A DNA stretch of 44,786 nt from Clostridia bacterium (GCA_017439965.1 JAFSID010000098.1:1-44786), one strand, 5' to 3'. Numbered from the stretch's first letter, positions 33,701 through 41,449 are shown. Notes: generated from the letters alone by a model not told the origin. A program made the numbers and translations.

Positions 33701-34504
33701 ATGATTGGCACGCGCTTTGAGGAATACGGACGAACAAGTGACGAGCTTCCGTTCGTGCTGCACGCAAGACTAAAACGCACGGCGGAAAGCTTAAGCCGTG
33801 AGAGTAACTGGCACGGAGAGCTTGAAATACAGCTATGCCTTGACGGAGAGGGCTCGGTGCTTCTCGACGGCAACTCAATAAATATAAAAAAGGACGATAT
33901 AATCACCGTCAACTCCAACGTTATACACTACACCTCAACCGAAAGCCGTCTTGAATATTTGTGTCTTATCATAAGCACGAGCTTTTGCAGACAAAACGGA
34001 ATTGACACGAGCAAGCTTTTATACGATTCGCTAATACACAGTGAACTGCTTTTGGAATATTTTAAAGAGCTTACGGATATATACGGCTCCGACTCTCCTA
34101 TTCGCACGGCTAAGCTGAATCATACGGTTTTAAAAATTCTGATTGAGCTTACAGAAAAGCATTCGCAAATAAATGACTTAAGCGAAAGTACCTCAAAGGC
34201 TTTCGAAAACGTAAAGGCAACGATAAGGTATATACGCGAGCATTATGCGGAAAAATTCACTCTCGACGATATTTCAAAAAGCATATACGCCGATAAATTC
34301 GAGCTATGCCGTAGCTTCAAAAGGCTTTCAAATCTGACTATTGTGCAATACACAAACGCCTTCCGATGTCAAAGAGCGGCTGAGCTTATTGCAGAGGGGC
34401 ATTCAGTAAATGACGCCGCGTGGCTTTGCGGATTTCACAATACCTCTTTTTTTACAAAAACCTTTAAGCAATATATGGGACGTTTGCCGTCGGAATACAA
34501 ATAA
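33701..34504 (+). CDS. AraC family transcriptional regulator
   Basis: The 267-residue protein has an N-terminal cupin-like domain (SNWHGELEIQLCLDGEGSVLLDG, DDIITVNSNVIHYTS) and a C-terminal AraC domain (FTLDDISKSIYADKFELCRSFKRLSN, SVNDAAWLCGFHNTSFFTKTFKQYMGRLPSEYK). It is transcribed divergently from the ygjV-propeller pair, its likely target. The ATG is preceded by TTGGAGAAAGC. The intergenic 33585-33700 is AT-rich, with TTGTGATACAAT near 33620 as a possible imperfect palindrome. Confidence 0.92.
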   Translation: MIGTRFEEYGRTSDELPFVLHARLKRTAESLSRESNWHGELEIQLCLDGEGSVLLDGNSINIKKDDIITVNSNVIHYTSTESRLEYLCLIISTSFCRQNGIDTSKLLYDSLIHSELLLEYFKELTDIYGSDSPIRTAKLNHTVLKILIELTEKHSQINDLSESTSKAFENVKATIRYIREHYAEKFTLDDISKSIYADKFELCRSFKRLSNLTIVQYTNAFRCQRAAELIAEGHSVNDAAWLCGFHNTSFFTKTFKQYMGRLPSEYK

Positions 34505-34574
34505 GCACAAAATAAGCTATTATAATACGAAAATGCTCTATCAGGACAACTCAAAAACTTTTTCAATAAACATC

Positions 34575-34603
34575 TTGACTAAAATGCGGTTTTAATGTAT
34601 AAT
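34575..34603 (+). promoter_or_regulatory. Promoter of tRNA-Leu
   Basis: TTGACT (34575-34580) and TATAAT (34598-34603) have a 17-base spacer, 43 bases before the mature tRNA 5' end. Confidence 0.8.
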
Positions 34604-34646
34604 AGCAAGGCTGATAAGATGATATATATTCTTATCGTTCATATTT

Positions 34647-34729
34647 GCGGGTATGGCGGAATTGGCAGACGCGCTAGATTCAGGTTCTAGTGGGCGACCG
34701 TGCAGGTTCAAGTCCTGTTACCCGCACCA
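34647..34729 (+). tRNA. tRNA-Leu (anticodon CAG)
   Basis: The 83-base gene has acceptor GCGGGTA pairing with TACCCGC, a D-arm (GGCGGAATTGGCAGACGC), an anticodon stem CTAGA/TCTAG with loop TTCAGGT (anticodon CAG), a short variable arm (GTGGGCGACCGT) as in class II tRNAs and a T-arm CAGGTTCAAGTCCTG. The CCA end is encoded (34727-34729). It reads CTG codons. Confidence 0.97.
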
Positions 34730-34734
34730 AACAG

Positions 34735-34760
34735 AAAAGACACCTCACGGTGTCTTTTTT
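34735..34760 (+). terminator. Terminator of tRNA-Leu
   Basis: AAAAGACACC (34735-34744) pairs with GGTGTCTTTT (34749-34758) around TCAC, followed by Ts. Confidence 0.85.
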
Positions 34761-34776
34761 GTTTGATATGACAATT

Positions 34777-34913
34777 CAGGACTTGAACCTCAAGGAGGCT
34801 TCCGCTGTTAAGAAAACCATTCGGGGAATGGTTTTTAAGCGGAAGGGGCGAGACCTTCAGGTCGAGCCGTGCGGATTGCTTGCAATACGCGTCAAGTCCT
34901 GTTACCCTCACCA
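34777..34913. repeat. tRNA-Leu-derived multi-arm element (possible attachment-site relic)
   Basis: The 22-base tRNA 3' end (34708-34729) recurs at 34892-34913 with one mismatch (21 of 22). CAGGACTTGAACCT (34777-34790) is an exact inverted copy of tRNA bases 34704-34717. The two ends pair as CAGGACTTGA with TCAAGTCCTG. Between them are a long hairpin (CTTCCGC/GCGGAAG then AAAACCATTC/GAATGGTTTT, 34799-34855), GACCT/AGGTC (34862 region) and GCGGATTGC/GCAATACGC (34870-34890). It looks like an integration scar or small repeat element at a tRNA, and is not a second functional tRNA. Confidence 0.65.
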
Positions 34914-34915
34914 TA

Positions 34916-35086
34916 TCATGTCTTAAAGTTAATCACATCACCGCAGTAGCCGTAGAACAGCTTGCAGGTCTCGGAAAAATCAACCTTAGTGACTTCCCGC
35001 TTCTTATGCACATAAAGAAATTGCTTTTTGAAAACAAGACGATAAACGTTCCGTGGAAAGCGTTTGAAACCGAATACGAAGGATAA
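34916..35086 (+). pseudogene. 3' remnant of an unidentified gene
   Basis: An open stretch ends in ...NVPWKAFETEYEG and TAA at 35086. It directly follows the tRNA-derived element and has no start or ribosome site of its own. A diverged copy of the last 13 codons lies at 40402-40440, after the araD stub, with a one-base frame change. Two copies of the same tail show it once belonged to a real gene, probably sugar-related given the second location. I do not recognise the protein. A strong terminator follows, which is also consistent with a former operon end. Confidence 0.5.
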
Positions 35087-35124
35087 ATTTAATAACAGCA
35101 TAAATAAAAAGTCCCATAAGCAAA

Positions 35125-35155
35125 GCGGCACCCCGTACGGGGTGCCGCATTTTTT
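35125..35155 (+). terminator. Strong intrinsic terminator
   Basis: GCGGCACCCC (35125-35134) pairs with GGGGTGCCGC (35139-35148) around GTAC, followed by ATTTTTT. The GC-rich stem contrasts with the AT-rich surroundings. Confidence 0.9.
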
Positions 35156-35387
35156 AAATCCTCTTTATAAAGCAGCGTCGGCGCTTATGCTGTTCCTTTT
35201 CAAAATACTTCCACATACTGTGTACCGCACCGTTGGTTTCAAGCTTAGGACCTGTCTCACAGTATTTTACACCGTTTTCAACACTGCTCTTTAAAAGTGT
35301 ACTCATAATAATTGCGGGGATTCCCGATGCCTGAAGCTCGGGGTCAACCGCCACGAAGTACATTTCAGTTGAAATGTCAACAAGCTT
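35154..35387 (-). pseudogene. C-terminal fragment of a GNAT family N-acetyltransferase
   Basis: The fragment reads FVAVDPELQASGIPAIIM, then VENGVKYCETGPKLETN and a basic end (EQHKRRRCFIKRI). These match the last 75 or so residues of a clostridial GNAT-like protein whose full length is several hundred residues. The N-terminal part is absent: the frame opens inside the T tract of the upstream AraC terminator, without promoter or ribosome site. It is a dead relic. Confidence 0.7.
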
Positions 35388-35391
35388 CAAC

Positions 35392-35422
35392 AAAAAAGAA
35401 GCAGAGTTAACTGCTTCTTTTG
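35392..35422 (-). terminator. Terminator of the AraC gene at 35455
   Basis: On the minus strand, GAAGCAG and CTGCTTC (35417-35411 and 35404-35398) enclose a TTAACT loop, followed by six Ts. Confidence 0.85.
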
Positions 35423-35454
35423 TTTTCTAAAAAGCTCCTCTTTGCAGACCGCTT

Positions 35455-36267
35455 TCACTTGTTATAATTTCTTTTAAAGGTTTCGGACGGCGCTATTCCG
35501 TATCTGTTTTTATAAGCTCGGTAAAAAGTGGAATAATTTAAAAAACCGTATTTCATACATACAAGCTCCGCATTTTCTCCGCTCTGCAATGCCCTGCTTG
35601 CTCCCAATAGTCTTTTTTGATTTATATATTTTTTTATACCAATTCCGAAATCGCTTTTAAATTTATGACAAATCAGCGACACAGAACTGTGAAAATGCTC
35701 CGCAAGAAAATTAAGGCTGATATCGTCACAATAATACTCATCTATATACTTCATTAAAAGGAACGAGATACTGCGAGTACTGTCTTCCTGCGAGAATTTA
35801 CAGCTACCCTTTATATTTTTTATTAAAAATACTATATCAACGGCTATTGCCGGAAGAATATATTTCAATTCTTTTTCGGACAGCTTTTCTGCGCATTCCT
35901 TTAGATAAGCATAATGCTCGACTATTCTGTCGGATAAAGACAGTGCTATAAGCTCCTTATCCGAAAAAGCTTCTTTCAATACCCCATCTTCAAAAAAATC
36001 GGGAGCAATATCTATTACGCACCGCTCGTACAACTCAAGCTCCCCCCTCACCGCGAATTGATGATACTCTCCGGGTGGGACAATGACAAGCTCATACGGA
36101 TTTAATTTCCTTCGTGTGTGATTATTTATAAATTCAACGTCTCCGCCGAGAAACAAATATATCTCAAAAGACTCGTGAAACATTTTTTGATATATATCAA
36201 TCTCACCCTTAGCGTATTTAAAATTCACAAATTCGGTATTTGCCGAAAACTTCACAGAGTTTTTCAT
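35455..36267 (-). CDS. AraC family transcriptional regulator
   Basis: The 270-residue protein has a cupin-like sensor domain (FHESFEIYLFLGGDVEFINNH, PYELVIVPPGEYHQFAV) and a C-terminal AraC domain (DDISLNFLAEHFHSSVSLICHKFKSDFG, ENAELVCMKYGFLNYSTFYRAYKNRYGIAPSETFK). Its ATG follows GGGGGAAGT. It is divergent from the aldolase-phosphoesterase-PHP-kinase operon, with a 130-base gap containing a 10-bp inverted repeat. It is therefore the likely regulator of that sugar operon. Confidence 0.92.
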   Translation of the reverse strand: MKNSVKFSANTEFVNFKYAKGEIDIYQKMFHESFEIYLFLGGDVEFINNHTRRKLNPYELVIVPPGEYHQFAVRGELELYERCVIDIAPDFFEDGVLKEAFSDKELIALSLSDRIVEHYAYLKECAEKLSEKELKYILPAIAVDIVFLIKNIKGSCKFSQEDSTRSISFLLMKYIDEYYCDDISLNFLAEHFHSSVSLICHKFKSDFGIGIKKYINQKRLLGASRALQSGENAELVCMKYGFLNYSTFYRAYKNRYGIAPSETFKRNYNK

Positions 36268-36344
36268 AATACTTCCCCCTCTTCATTAAGCATAACACAT
36301 TAATGCAAAAAACGCAATGTTTGAAGCAAAAAAATATATTCACA

Positions 36345-36372
36345 TTTACATTTTTGTATTATAAAATGTAAA
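36345..36372. promoter_or_regulatory. Inverted repeat in the divergent AraC/aldolase control region
   Basis: TTTACATTTT (36345-36354) and AAAATGTAAA (36363-36372) form a perfect 10-bp inverted repeat with an 8-base centre. It lies 25 bases before the aldolase start, next to a TATAAT at 36379-36384. A regulator binding site is the simplest reading. Confidence 0.55.
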
Positions 36373-36396
36373 CAAATATATAATGAGGTGATTATC

Positions 36397-37178
36397 TTGT
36401 CAAACAAATTCCGTGAAGGATTAAAAACAGGCCGAAAAATGTTCGGAACTCATATATGTCTTCGAGATTATCGTATATGTGAAATGATAGGCAGTCTCGG
36501 CTTTGACTACATATGGATAGACATGGAGCACACTCCAACAGACTTTCACACGGCAAAACAGCATCTTATCGGTGCAAAGGCGGCAGGCAACTGCGCAAGC
36601 GTCGTAAGGGTAACCTGGAACGATATTCCAAGTATCAAACGTGTGCTTAAATGGGCCCCGATGCAATAGTAGTACCAATGGTAAACAGCGTTGAAGAAGC
36701 CAAAAAGGCGATAGATACCTGCATATACCCACCCGAAGGCAAGCGAGGCTTCGGTCCGTCAAGAGCTATTTTGTACGGAATTGAGGATGTTCGCGAATAC
36801 ATAGAAAATAAGAGCCGTGAGACAGTAAGGCTTGTAATGATAGAAACACTTGATGCGGTGGAAACGCTTGACGAAATGTGCAAAATTCCGTATCTTGACG
36901 GATTTGTTATAGGTCCTATGGACTTAAGTGCTTCTGTCGGTGAGCTCGGATATGCTCTGACAGGTAAAAAGACAAACGCACTTATAGACAAGGCGGTTAC
37001 TATCGCTCACAAAAACGGAAAACCTATCGGCCTTTCCACAGGTGCCGACAACCGTGAGGAGCTGTCATGGTGGATAAGCAAGGGAATTGACTTTATATCG
37101 GCAAGCACCGATATTTCAAGTGTAATAAACAGCGAAAGAAAGCTAATCGACTTAATGCGCAATATAGGTGAAAAGTAA
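36397..37178 (+). pseudogene. HpcH/HpaI family aldolase with a one-base frameshift
   Basis: Two frames together encode a normal 260-residue aldolase. The first, from TTG 36397 (ribosome site GAGGTG, spacing 6), carries GFDYIWIDMEHTPTD with the catalytic His and VRVTWNDIP with the conserved Arg. The second, from 36651, carries GPDAIVVPMVNSVEEAKKA, YPPEGKRGFGPSRA, MIETLDAVE and VIGPMDLSASVG. They meet at CTTAAATGGGCCCC near 36646-36656, where one extra A would restore the frame. The family cleaves 2-keto-3-deoxy sugar acids or similar to pyruvate and an aldehyde. This may be a recent mutation, a sequencing error or slippage. The first frame alone stops at 36669. Confidence 0.85.
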
Positions 37179-37979
37179 ATGCAGGGATGCCTTATACTAC
37201 TTGAATCGGTTATAGAAATCGGAGTTTTGTCACCGTTTTCTTTTTTACACGTTACCGACTCACACATAGATATGGACTCGTGCGAGGGTAACGGGGCATA
37301 TTACCTTGAAAAAGCGCAATGCTTCGCAAAAGAGAAAAACGTCTTTTTGTTATGTACAGGAGATATTTTCAAATGCTATTCCCCGAAAAATATCGACTAT
37401 GCCAAAAATCACATAAATACCGACAGCGGTATTTACATTCCGGGGAATCACGATTTTTGTTCCTTCGACAACGACGGGCTTGGGGAAGCCGAAAGAGAAA
37501 CTGAATTTTCAAAAAAATGGCACGGCTTTTATAAAAAAGACTTGTGCTTTGATGCAAGAATCATAAACGGCGTGAATTTTATATCTATTCAAAACATATA
37601 TTATTCGATTAGCAAAAGACAGATACAAATGCTTAAAGAAGAAGTGGCACGAGGATACCCGATAATACTTTGCGTTCATATTCCTCTTTTCTCATCCGAA
37701 AAAGCAGAAGAAATGCTGGCAGGCGGAAACCCTTGCGCATATATGCTTGCACCACCTAAGGAGTATTTAAAAAGATATTATCCGCCGTCGGTAAAAGCAC
37801 AAACTCCCACAAAACAGACACTTGAGTCTTTAGAATATATCAAAAACGAGCCTCTTATAAAGGCTGTGGTTGCGGGTCATATACATCAAAATTTTGACGG
37901 GTACGCCGACTGCGGAAAAAGACAGATAACAACAGGCAAGCTTTCGGACGGTATTGCAAGACTTATAAAAGTAGTATAG
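37179..37979 (+). CDS. Metallophosphoesterase
   Basis: The 266-residue protein has the calcineurin-like motifs in order: HVTDSHID (near residue 24), LCTGDIF, IPGNHDF (near 87), LCVHIPLF and VAGHIH (near 230). It starts immediately after the aldolase stop (TAAATG), so it is co-transcribed with it. It resembles the phosphoesterase at 5871 in fold but not closely in sequence. A role in dephosphorylating a sugar intermediate is inferred from the operon. Confidence 0.86.
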   Translation: MQGCLILLESVIEIGVLSPFSFLHVTDSHIDMDSCEGNGAYYLEKAQCFAKEKNVFLLCTGDIFKCYSPKNIDYAKNHINTDSGIYIPGNHDFCSFDNDGLGEAERETEFSKKWHGFYKKDLCFDARIINGVNFISIQNIYYSISKRQIQMLKEEVARGYPIILCVHIPLFSSEKAEEMLAGGNPCAYMLAPPKEYLKRYYPPSVKAQTPTKQTLESLEYIKNEPLIKAVVAGHIHQNFDGYADCGKRQITTGKLSDGIARLIKVV

Positions 37980-37989
37980 GAGACAAAAA

Positions 37990-38718
37990 ATGCAAAATAT
38001 AACAGAATATATTTCATCTTACAAATACAAAATCGAGCTGCACGCACACACGGGTCCATGTTCAGGATGCAGTAAAATATGCCCCACTGATCTCATTTAC
38101 CATCTGAAACGCCAAGGATTTGATGCAGTTGTACTGACAAATCATTTTTTCTATGATCATGGGAATTACAGGGAGGCACCCGATCCCATTGATGAGTATC
38201 TTAAGGATTTTTACGAATGCTGCAATGTCGGTGAAAAAGAAGGAGTGCGAGTATTTCTCGGTGCGGAATACCGTTTCCTTGAAAGCAAAAACGACTATCT
38301 TATATACGGAATAGATGAGAATTTTTTAAGAAGCACCTACTCACTCTCGTCTCTTACACTTGAGACTTTTTACAAAGAGTTTCACAGCGATGACCTTTTG
38401 ATAATTGAAGCTCATCCGTTCAGGGAAAGTTGCGGATGCTCTCCTGTCTCTCCGGATTTTATCGACGGAATTGAAATAATGAATACGCACCCCTTAAAGA
38501 TGTCACAAAATGCCCTTGCCGCAAAATATGCAAAGGATAACGGTATCTCCATTGTAACCGTAGGAGGTGACCTCCACAACAATGCTCACATAGGTCTTTC
38601 ATCTCTCAGAACAAGAGTGCTTCCGAAAGACGAAAAAGAACTTGTAAAGGTTTTGAGAAGCCGTGATTACATTTTTGAAATAGGCGGTTATCCTATGATT
38701 GCGCACCCAATTCAATAA
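37990..38718 (+). CDS. PHP domain phosphoesterase-like protein
   Basis: The 242-residue protein begins with IELHAHTGPCSGC (His18, His20) and continues with VVLTNHFFYDHG, IIEAHPFRE and GGDLHNNAHIG, the metal-binding His and Asp motifs of the PHP superfamily. A Cys-rich stretch (PCSGCSKICP) near the first motif is unusual and could bind metal. Stand-alone PHP proteins often act as phosphoesterases. It is the third gene of the sugar operon, with AGGAGAC just before the start. Confidence 0.87.
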   Translation: MQNITEYISSYKYKIELHAHTGPCSGCSKICPTDLIYHLKRQGFDAVVLTNHFFYDHGNYREAPDPIDEYLKDFYECCNVGEKEGVRVFLGAEYRFLESKNDYLIYGIDENFLRSTYSLSSLTLETFYKEFHSDDLLIIEAHPFRESCGCSPVSPDFIDGIEIMNTHPLKMSQNALAAKYAKDNGISIVTVGGDLHNNAHIGLSSLRTRVLPKDEKELVKVLRSRDYIFEIGGYPMIAHPIQ

Positions 38719-38736
38719 AAGCAAAAAAGGGATTTA

Positions 38737-40326
38737 GTGAATATGGAAAAGATTAACGAAATAATATCATCAGGCGAAACGTACATTGGTATTGAGCTTG
38801 GTTCGACCAGAATAAAGGCAGTTCTTGTCACAAAAAGCTTTGACGTTCTGGCAAGCGGAATCTCGGAATGGGAAAACCGTTACGAAAACGGATACTACAC
38901 TTACTCTCTTGATGATATACACAGTGGTTTGAGAACCGCTTTTTCCTGCCTCAAAGAAGATATACGAAAAAAATACGGAGTAACACTCACAAAAAGCGAA
39001 GCACTCGGAGTTTCGGCAATGATGCATGGCTATCTTGCCTTTGATAAGGAATACAATCTTCTCACTCCGTTCAGAACCTGGCGTAACACTACTACAGGTG
39101 AAGCTGCACGAGAATTATCAGAGGCATTTAAATTCAACATTCCTCAAAGATGGACTGTTGCGCATCTTTATCAGGCTATCCTGAACGGTGAGGAGCATAT
39201 CAAAAAAATTGCGTATGTCACAACCTTGGCGGGATACATACACTACCTGCTCACAGGAAGAATTGAAGTTGGAATCGGTGATGCATCGGGAATTTTCCCT
39301 CTTGACGGGACTGAGTATGACAGCCGAAAGCTTGACACGTTTGACCGCCTCATCAAGGATAAGGGCTTGAATTTTAAAATACGCGACATTCTTCCGAGAA
39401 TAAGAATTGCGGGTACATCGGGTGCATTTCTTACTCAAGAGGGTGTCAAAATATTGGATAGAGTGGGTACTCTATCCGCAGGAATACCGGTATGCCCACC
39501 GGAGGGGGACGCAGGTACGGGCATGGTAGCGACAAACTCGGTGACTCCGGGTACAGGAAATATTTCTGCAGGAACGTCAATTTTCTCCATGCTGGTGTTA
39601 AAAGCCCCGCTCAAGGGCTATTACCCGCAAATTGATATCGTAGCCACTCCCGACGGCTCTCCTGTTGCAATGGTACACTGTAATAACTGCTGCGGAGAAC
39701 TTGACGTATGGGTAAATATTTTTGAGGAATTCTCAAGGCTACTGGGAAATGATTTTGAAAAACCAACGCTTTACGACATGCTTTATAACTATGCTTTAAG
39801 AGGGAAATGTGACAATGTAATATCCTTTAACTATCTATCGGGAGAGCATATCAGCGAAGTAAGTAAAGGACTTCCGATGATATTCAGAGATCCAAATGTC
39901 AAAATGGGGCTTGCCGATCTTATAAAATCCCAATTATACTCGTCAATCGCTACCCTCAAGCTCGGAATGGATATCCTTGTAGAAAATGAAAATATATCCT
40001 CCGACGTCTTCTTTGCACACGGAGGACTTTTCAAGGTTAAAGACGTGGCACAGCAAATACTTACAAATGCACTGAACACGCCCGTATCGGTTTTTGACAC
40101 ATCGAGCGAAGGAGGAGCGTGGGGAGCCTCGATACTTGCAGGCTTCATGGTAAGCGGCGGTGGTATGAATCTCGGTGACTGGCTTTCAAAAAAAGTTTTT
40201 TCTCAAAAAAGCATTTCTGTGAAAAGCCCCGATGCAGAAGGTGTCTCGGAGTATAAAGAATACATAGTTAATTACAAAAAAGGACTTGAGGCGATCAGAT
40301 TTATACAGAAGGAAAAAAATATTTGA
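38737..40326 (+). CDS. FGGY family carbohydrate kinase
   Basis: The 529-residue kinase has the N-terminal phosphate-binding motif YIGIELGSTRIKAVLV, substrate-side motifs ALGVSAMMHGYLAFD and TPFRTWRNTTT, and a C-terminal nucleotide-binding region (FFAHGGLFKVKDVAQQILTNALNTPV, SEGGAWGASILAGF). The likely start is GTG 38737 (AAAAAGG, spacing 6); ATG 38743 is the alternative. FGGY kinases phosphorylate pentoses, ketoses or glycerol. Because a stub of araD (L-ribulose 5-phosphate 4-epimerase) follows at once, a ribulokinase or xylulokinase role is most likely. Confidence 0.92.
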   Translation: MNMEKINEIISSGETYIGIELGSTRIKAVLVTKSFDVLASGISEWENRYENGYYTYSLDDIHSGLRTAFSCLKEDIRKKYGVTLTKSEALGVSAMMHGYLAFDKEYNLLTPFRTWRNTTTGEAARELSEAFKFNIPQRWTVAHLYQAILNGEEHIKKIAYVTTLAGYIHYLLTGRIEVGIGDASGIFPLDGTEYDSRKLDTFDRLIKDKGLNFKIRDILPRIRIAGTSGAFLTQEGVKILDRVGTLSAGIPVCPPEGDAGTGMVATNSVTPGTGNISAGTSIFSMLVLKAPLKGYYPQIDIVATPDGSPVAMVHCNNCCGELDVWVNIFEEFSRLLGNDFEKPTLYDMLYNYALRGKCDNVISFNYLSGEHISEVSKGLPMIFRDPNVKMGLADLIKSQLYSSIATLKLGMDILVENENISSDVFFAHGGLFKVKDVAQQILTNALNTPVSVFDTSSEGGAWGASILAGFMVSGGGMNLGDWLSKKVFSQKSISVKSPDAEGVSEYKEYIVNYKKGLEAIRFIQKEKNI

Positions 40327-40440
40327 AAGGCTTAAGCGCGAGGTATTAGAGGCAAATCTCATGCTCACGAAATACGGATTGGTAATATTCACCCGGGGAA
40401 ATGTTCCGTGGAAAGCTTTGTTTCCGAATACGAAGGATAA
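40319..40440 (+). pseudogene. araD: araD 5' stub fused to the 3' tail of another gene (deletion scar)
   Basis: Bases 40322-40402 encode FERLKREVLEANLMLTK and YGLVIFTRGNV, which match the first 27 residues of L-ribulose 5-phosphate 4-epimerase. The match stops at GNV, before the catalytic residues. The sequence then changes to a copy of the unidentified tail NVPWKAF..EYEG also seen at 35048-35086, with a one-base frame slip. The join falls on a shared AA(T/C)GTT. The stub overlaps the kinase stop and has an AAGGA site but only an ATA as first codon. It is inactive. Confidence 0.7.
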
Positions 40441-40458
40441 TATATGACTGTAAAAAAG

Positions 40459-40494
40459 CACAGAGCTATCAAAAAGATGGCTCTGTGTTTTTTT
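40459..40494. terminator. Bidirectional terminator between the kinase operon and the AraC gene
   Basis: CACAGAGCTATC (40459-40470) pairs with GATGGCTCTGTG (40476-40487) with one G-U pair, around AAAAA. A T tract follows on the plus strand (40488-40494), and an A run precedes on the left, giving Ts on the minus strand. Confidence 0.85.
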
Positions 40495-40560
40495 AAAAAA
40501 ATTATTTTTCGGCATCGGCAAAAAACAAAATACCAAAAGCTTATCACAAGAATAACCTTC

Positions 40561-41358
40561 TCAAGGAAGCTCGTCTGTCGGAGCTTTGCCGAACTGTTTT
40601 TTATAAAGCTTGCTGAAATAGTAGATATCACCTATTCCGACAATGCGTGCCACCTCTCCTATTTTGTAAATGCCCGTCTGTATAAGCTCCCTCGCCTTCA
40701 TAAGACGCAGCTTATTTCGGTATTTCACGGGTGAGAGCGAAGCGTAGGCTAAAAAGCGCCTTCTGAAGGTGGCGGGGCTCATATGACACATCGCGGCAAG
40801 CTCGTCGGTGTCGATTTCACCGCAGAAATCGTTTTCAATAACCGATATTGCAGGTAGGATGTCACGGAATGCGGAATCAAGTCCCTTTAGGTGCATTGCC
40901 ATGGCATAAAGCAGATGCATAAGCTCTTCCTGACATTTCAAATGAAAACCGAGTGTGCCGTTAAAAACCGTGTCCTTCATTTCAACAAAAAGCTTTTTAA
41001 AAGCTCCTCCGTCCGAAAAAAGATAGGTTATATCGTCATAGAGGTTTAAATTTTGCGAGTCGGGATATTCGAGTATAAACTCCACCGAATAGTAATGTCC
41101 CCCGTCACTGTCCGTCCAGGACGAGGAATACTCAACGTCATACGGCAGATATATTACGTCTCCGTCCTTTATGCTGAAAAGCTTTCCCTTTGCGGTCTTA
41201 AAATCTATTTTACCCTTTTCAAGATAGAAAAATCTACTCCACTTGCGAAGCCCCTTGTTACAATGGAAATCCGTCGGTGTGTCATAGCCCTCTCCAGCGG
41301 TAACGTGTCTTACCGTAAAATGATTATTAAGTATAAAATCAAAATTGCCCGTATCCAA
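40561..41358 (-). CDS. AraC family transcriptional regulator
   Basis: I place the start at TTG 41358-41356, eight bases after AAAAAGGG. An upstream frame to 41427 would cross the promoter. The 265-residue product has a cupin-like domain (FHCNKGLRKWSRFFYLEKGKIDF, DGDVIYLPYDVEYSSSW) and a C-terminal AraC domain (DTDELAAMCHMSPATFRRRFLAY, KIGEVARIVGIGDIYYFSKLYKKQFGKAPTDE). It is divergent from the transporter and nucleoside-hydrolase-like genes, which are its likely targets. Confidence 0.92.
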   Translation of the reverse strand: MDTGNFDFILNNHFTVRHVTAGEGYDTPTDFHCNKGLRKWSRFFYLEKGKIDFKTAKGKLFSIKDGDVIYLPYDVEYSSSWTDSDGGHYYSVEFILEYPDSQNLNLYDDITYLFSDGGAFKKLFVEMKDTVFNGTLGFHLKCQEELMHLLYAMAMHLKGLDSAFRDILPAISVIENDFCGEIDTDELAAMCHMSPATFRRRFLAYASLSPVKYRNKLRLMKARELIQTGIYKIGEVARIVGIGDIYYFSKLYKKQFGKAPTDELP

Positions 41359-41392
41359 TGTATTCGCCCTTTTTCCTTTTTCTTTTGATTGT

Positions 41393-41421
41393 ATTATACA
41401 AAAGATTGTTTTCTTTGTCAA
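41393..41421 (-). promoter_or_regulatory. Perfect promoter of the AraC gene at 40561
   Basis: On the minus strand, TTGACA (41421-41416) and TATAAT (41398-41393) have a 17-base spacer. The leader is about 28 bases. Confidence 0.85.
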
Positions 41422-41449
41422 TTGCATTTACCCGTCTTGATGCTATAAT
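41422..41449 (+). promoter_or_regulatory. Promoter of the DMT transporter gene
   Basis: TTGCAT (41422-41427) and TATAAT (41444-41449) have a 16-base spacer. The -35 box directly abuts the -35 box of the divergent AraC promoter. Confidence 0.75.

Noticed and set aside
34840..34913. A second tRNA gene ending in CACCA
   Set aside because: Only the last 22 bases match tRNA-Leu. No acceptor partner, D-arm or anticodon arm can be drawn.
34690..34926. A 78-codon frame across tRNA-Leu
   Set aside because: It begins inside the tRNA gene and runs through a terminator and the tRNA-derived repeat; not credible as a protein.
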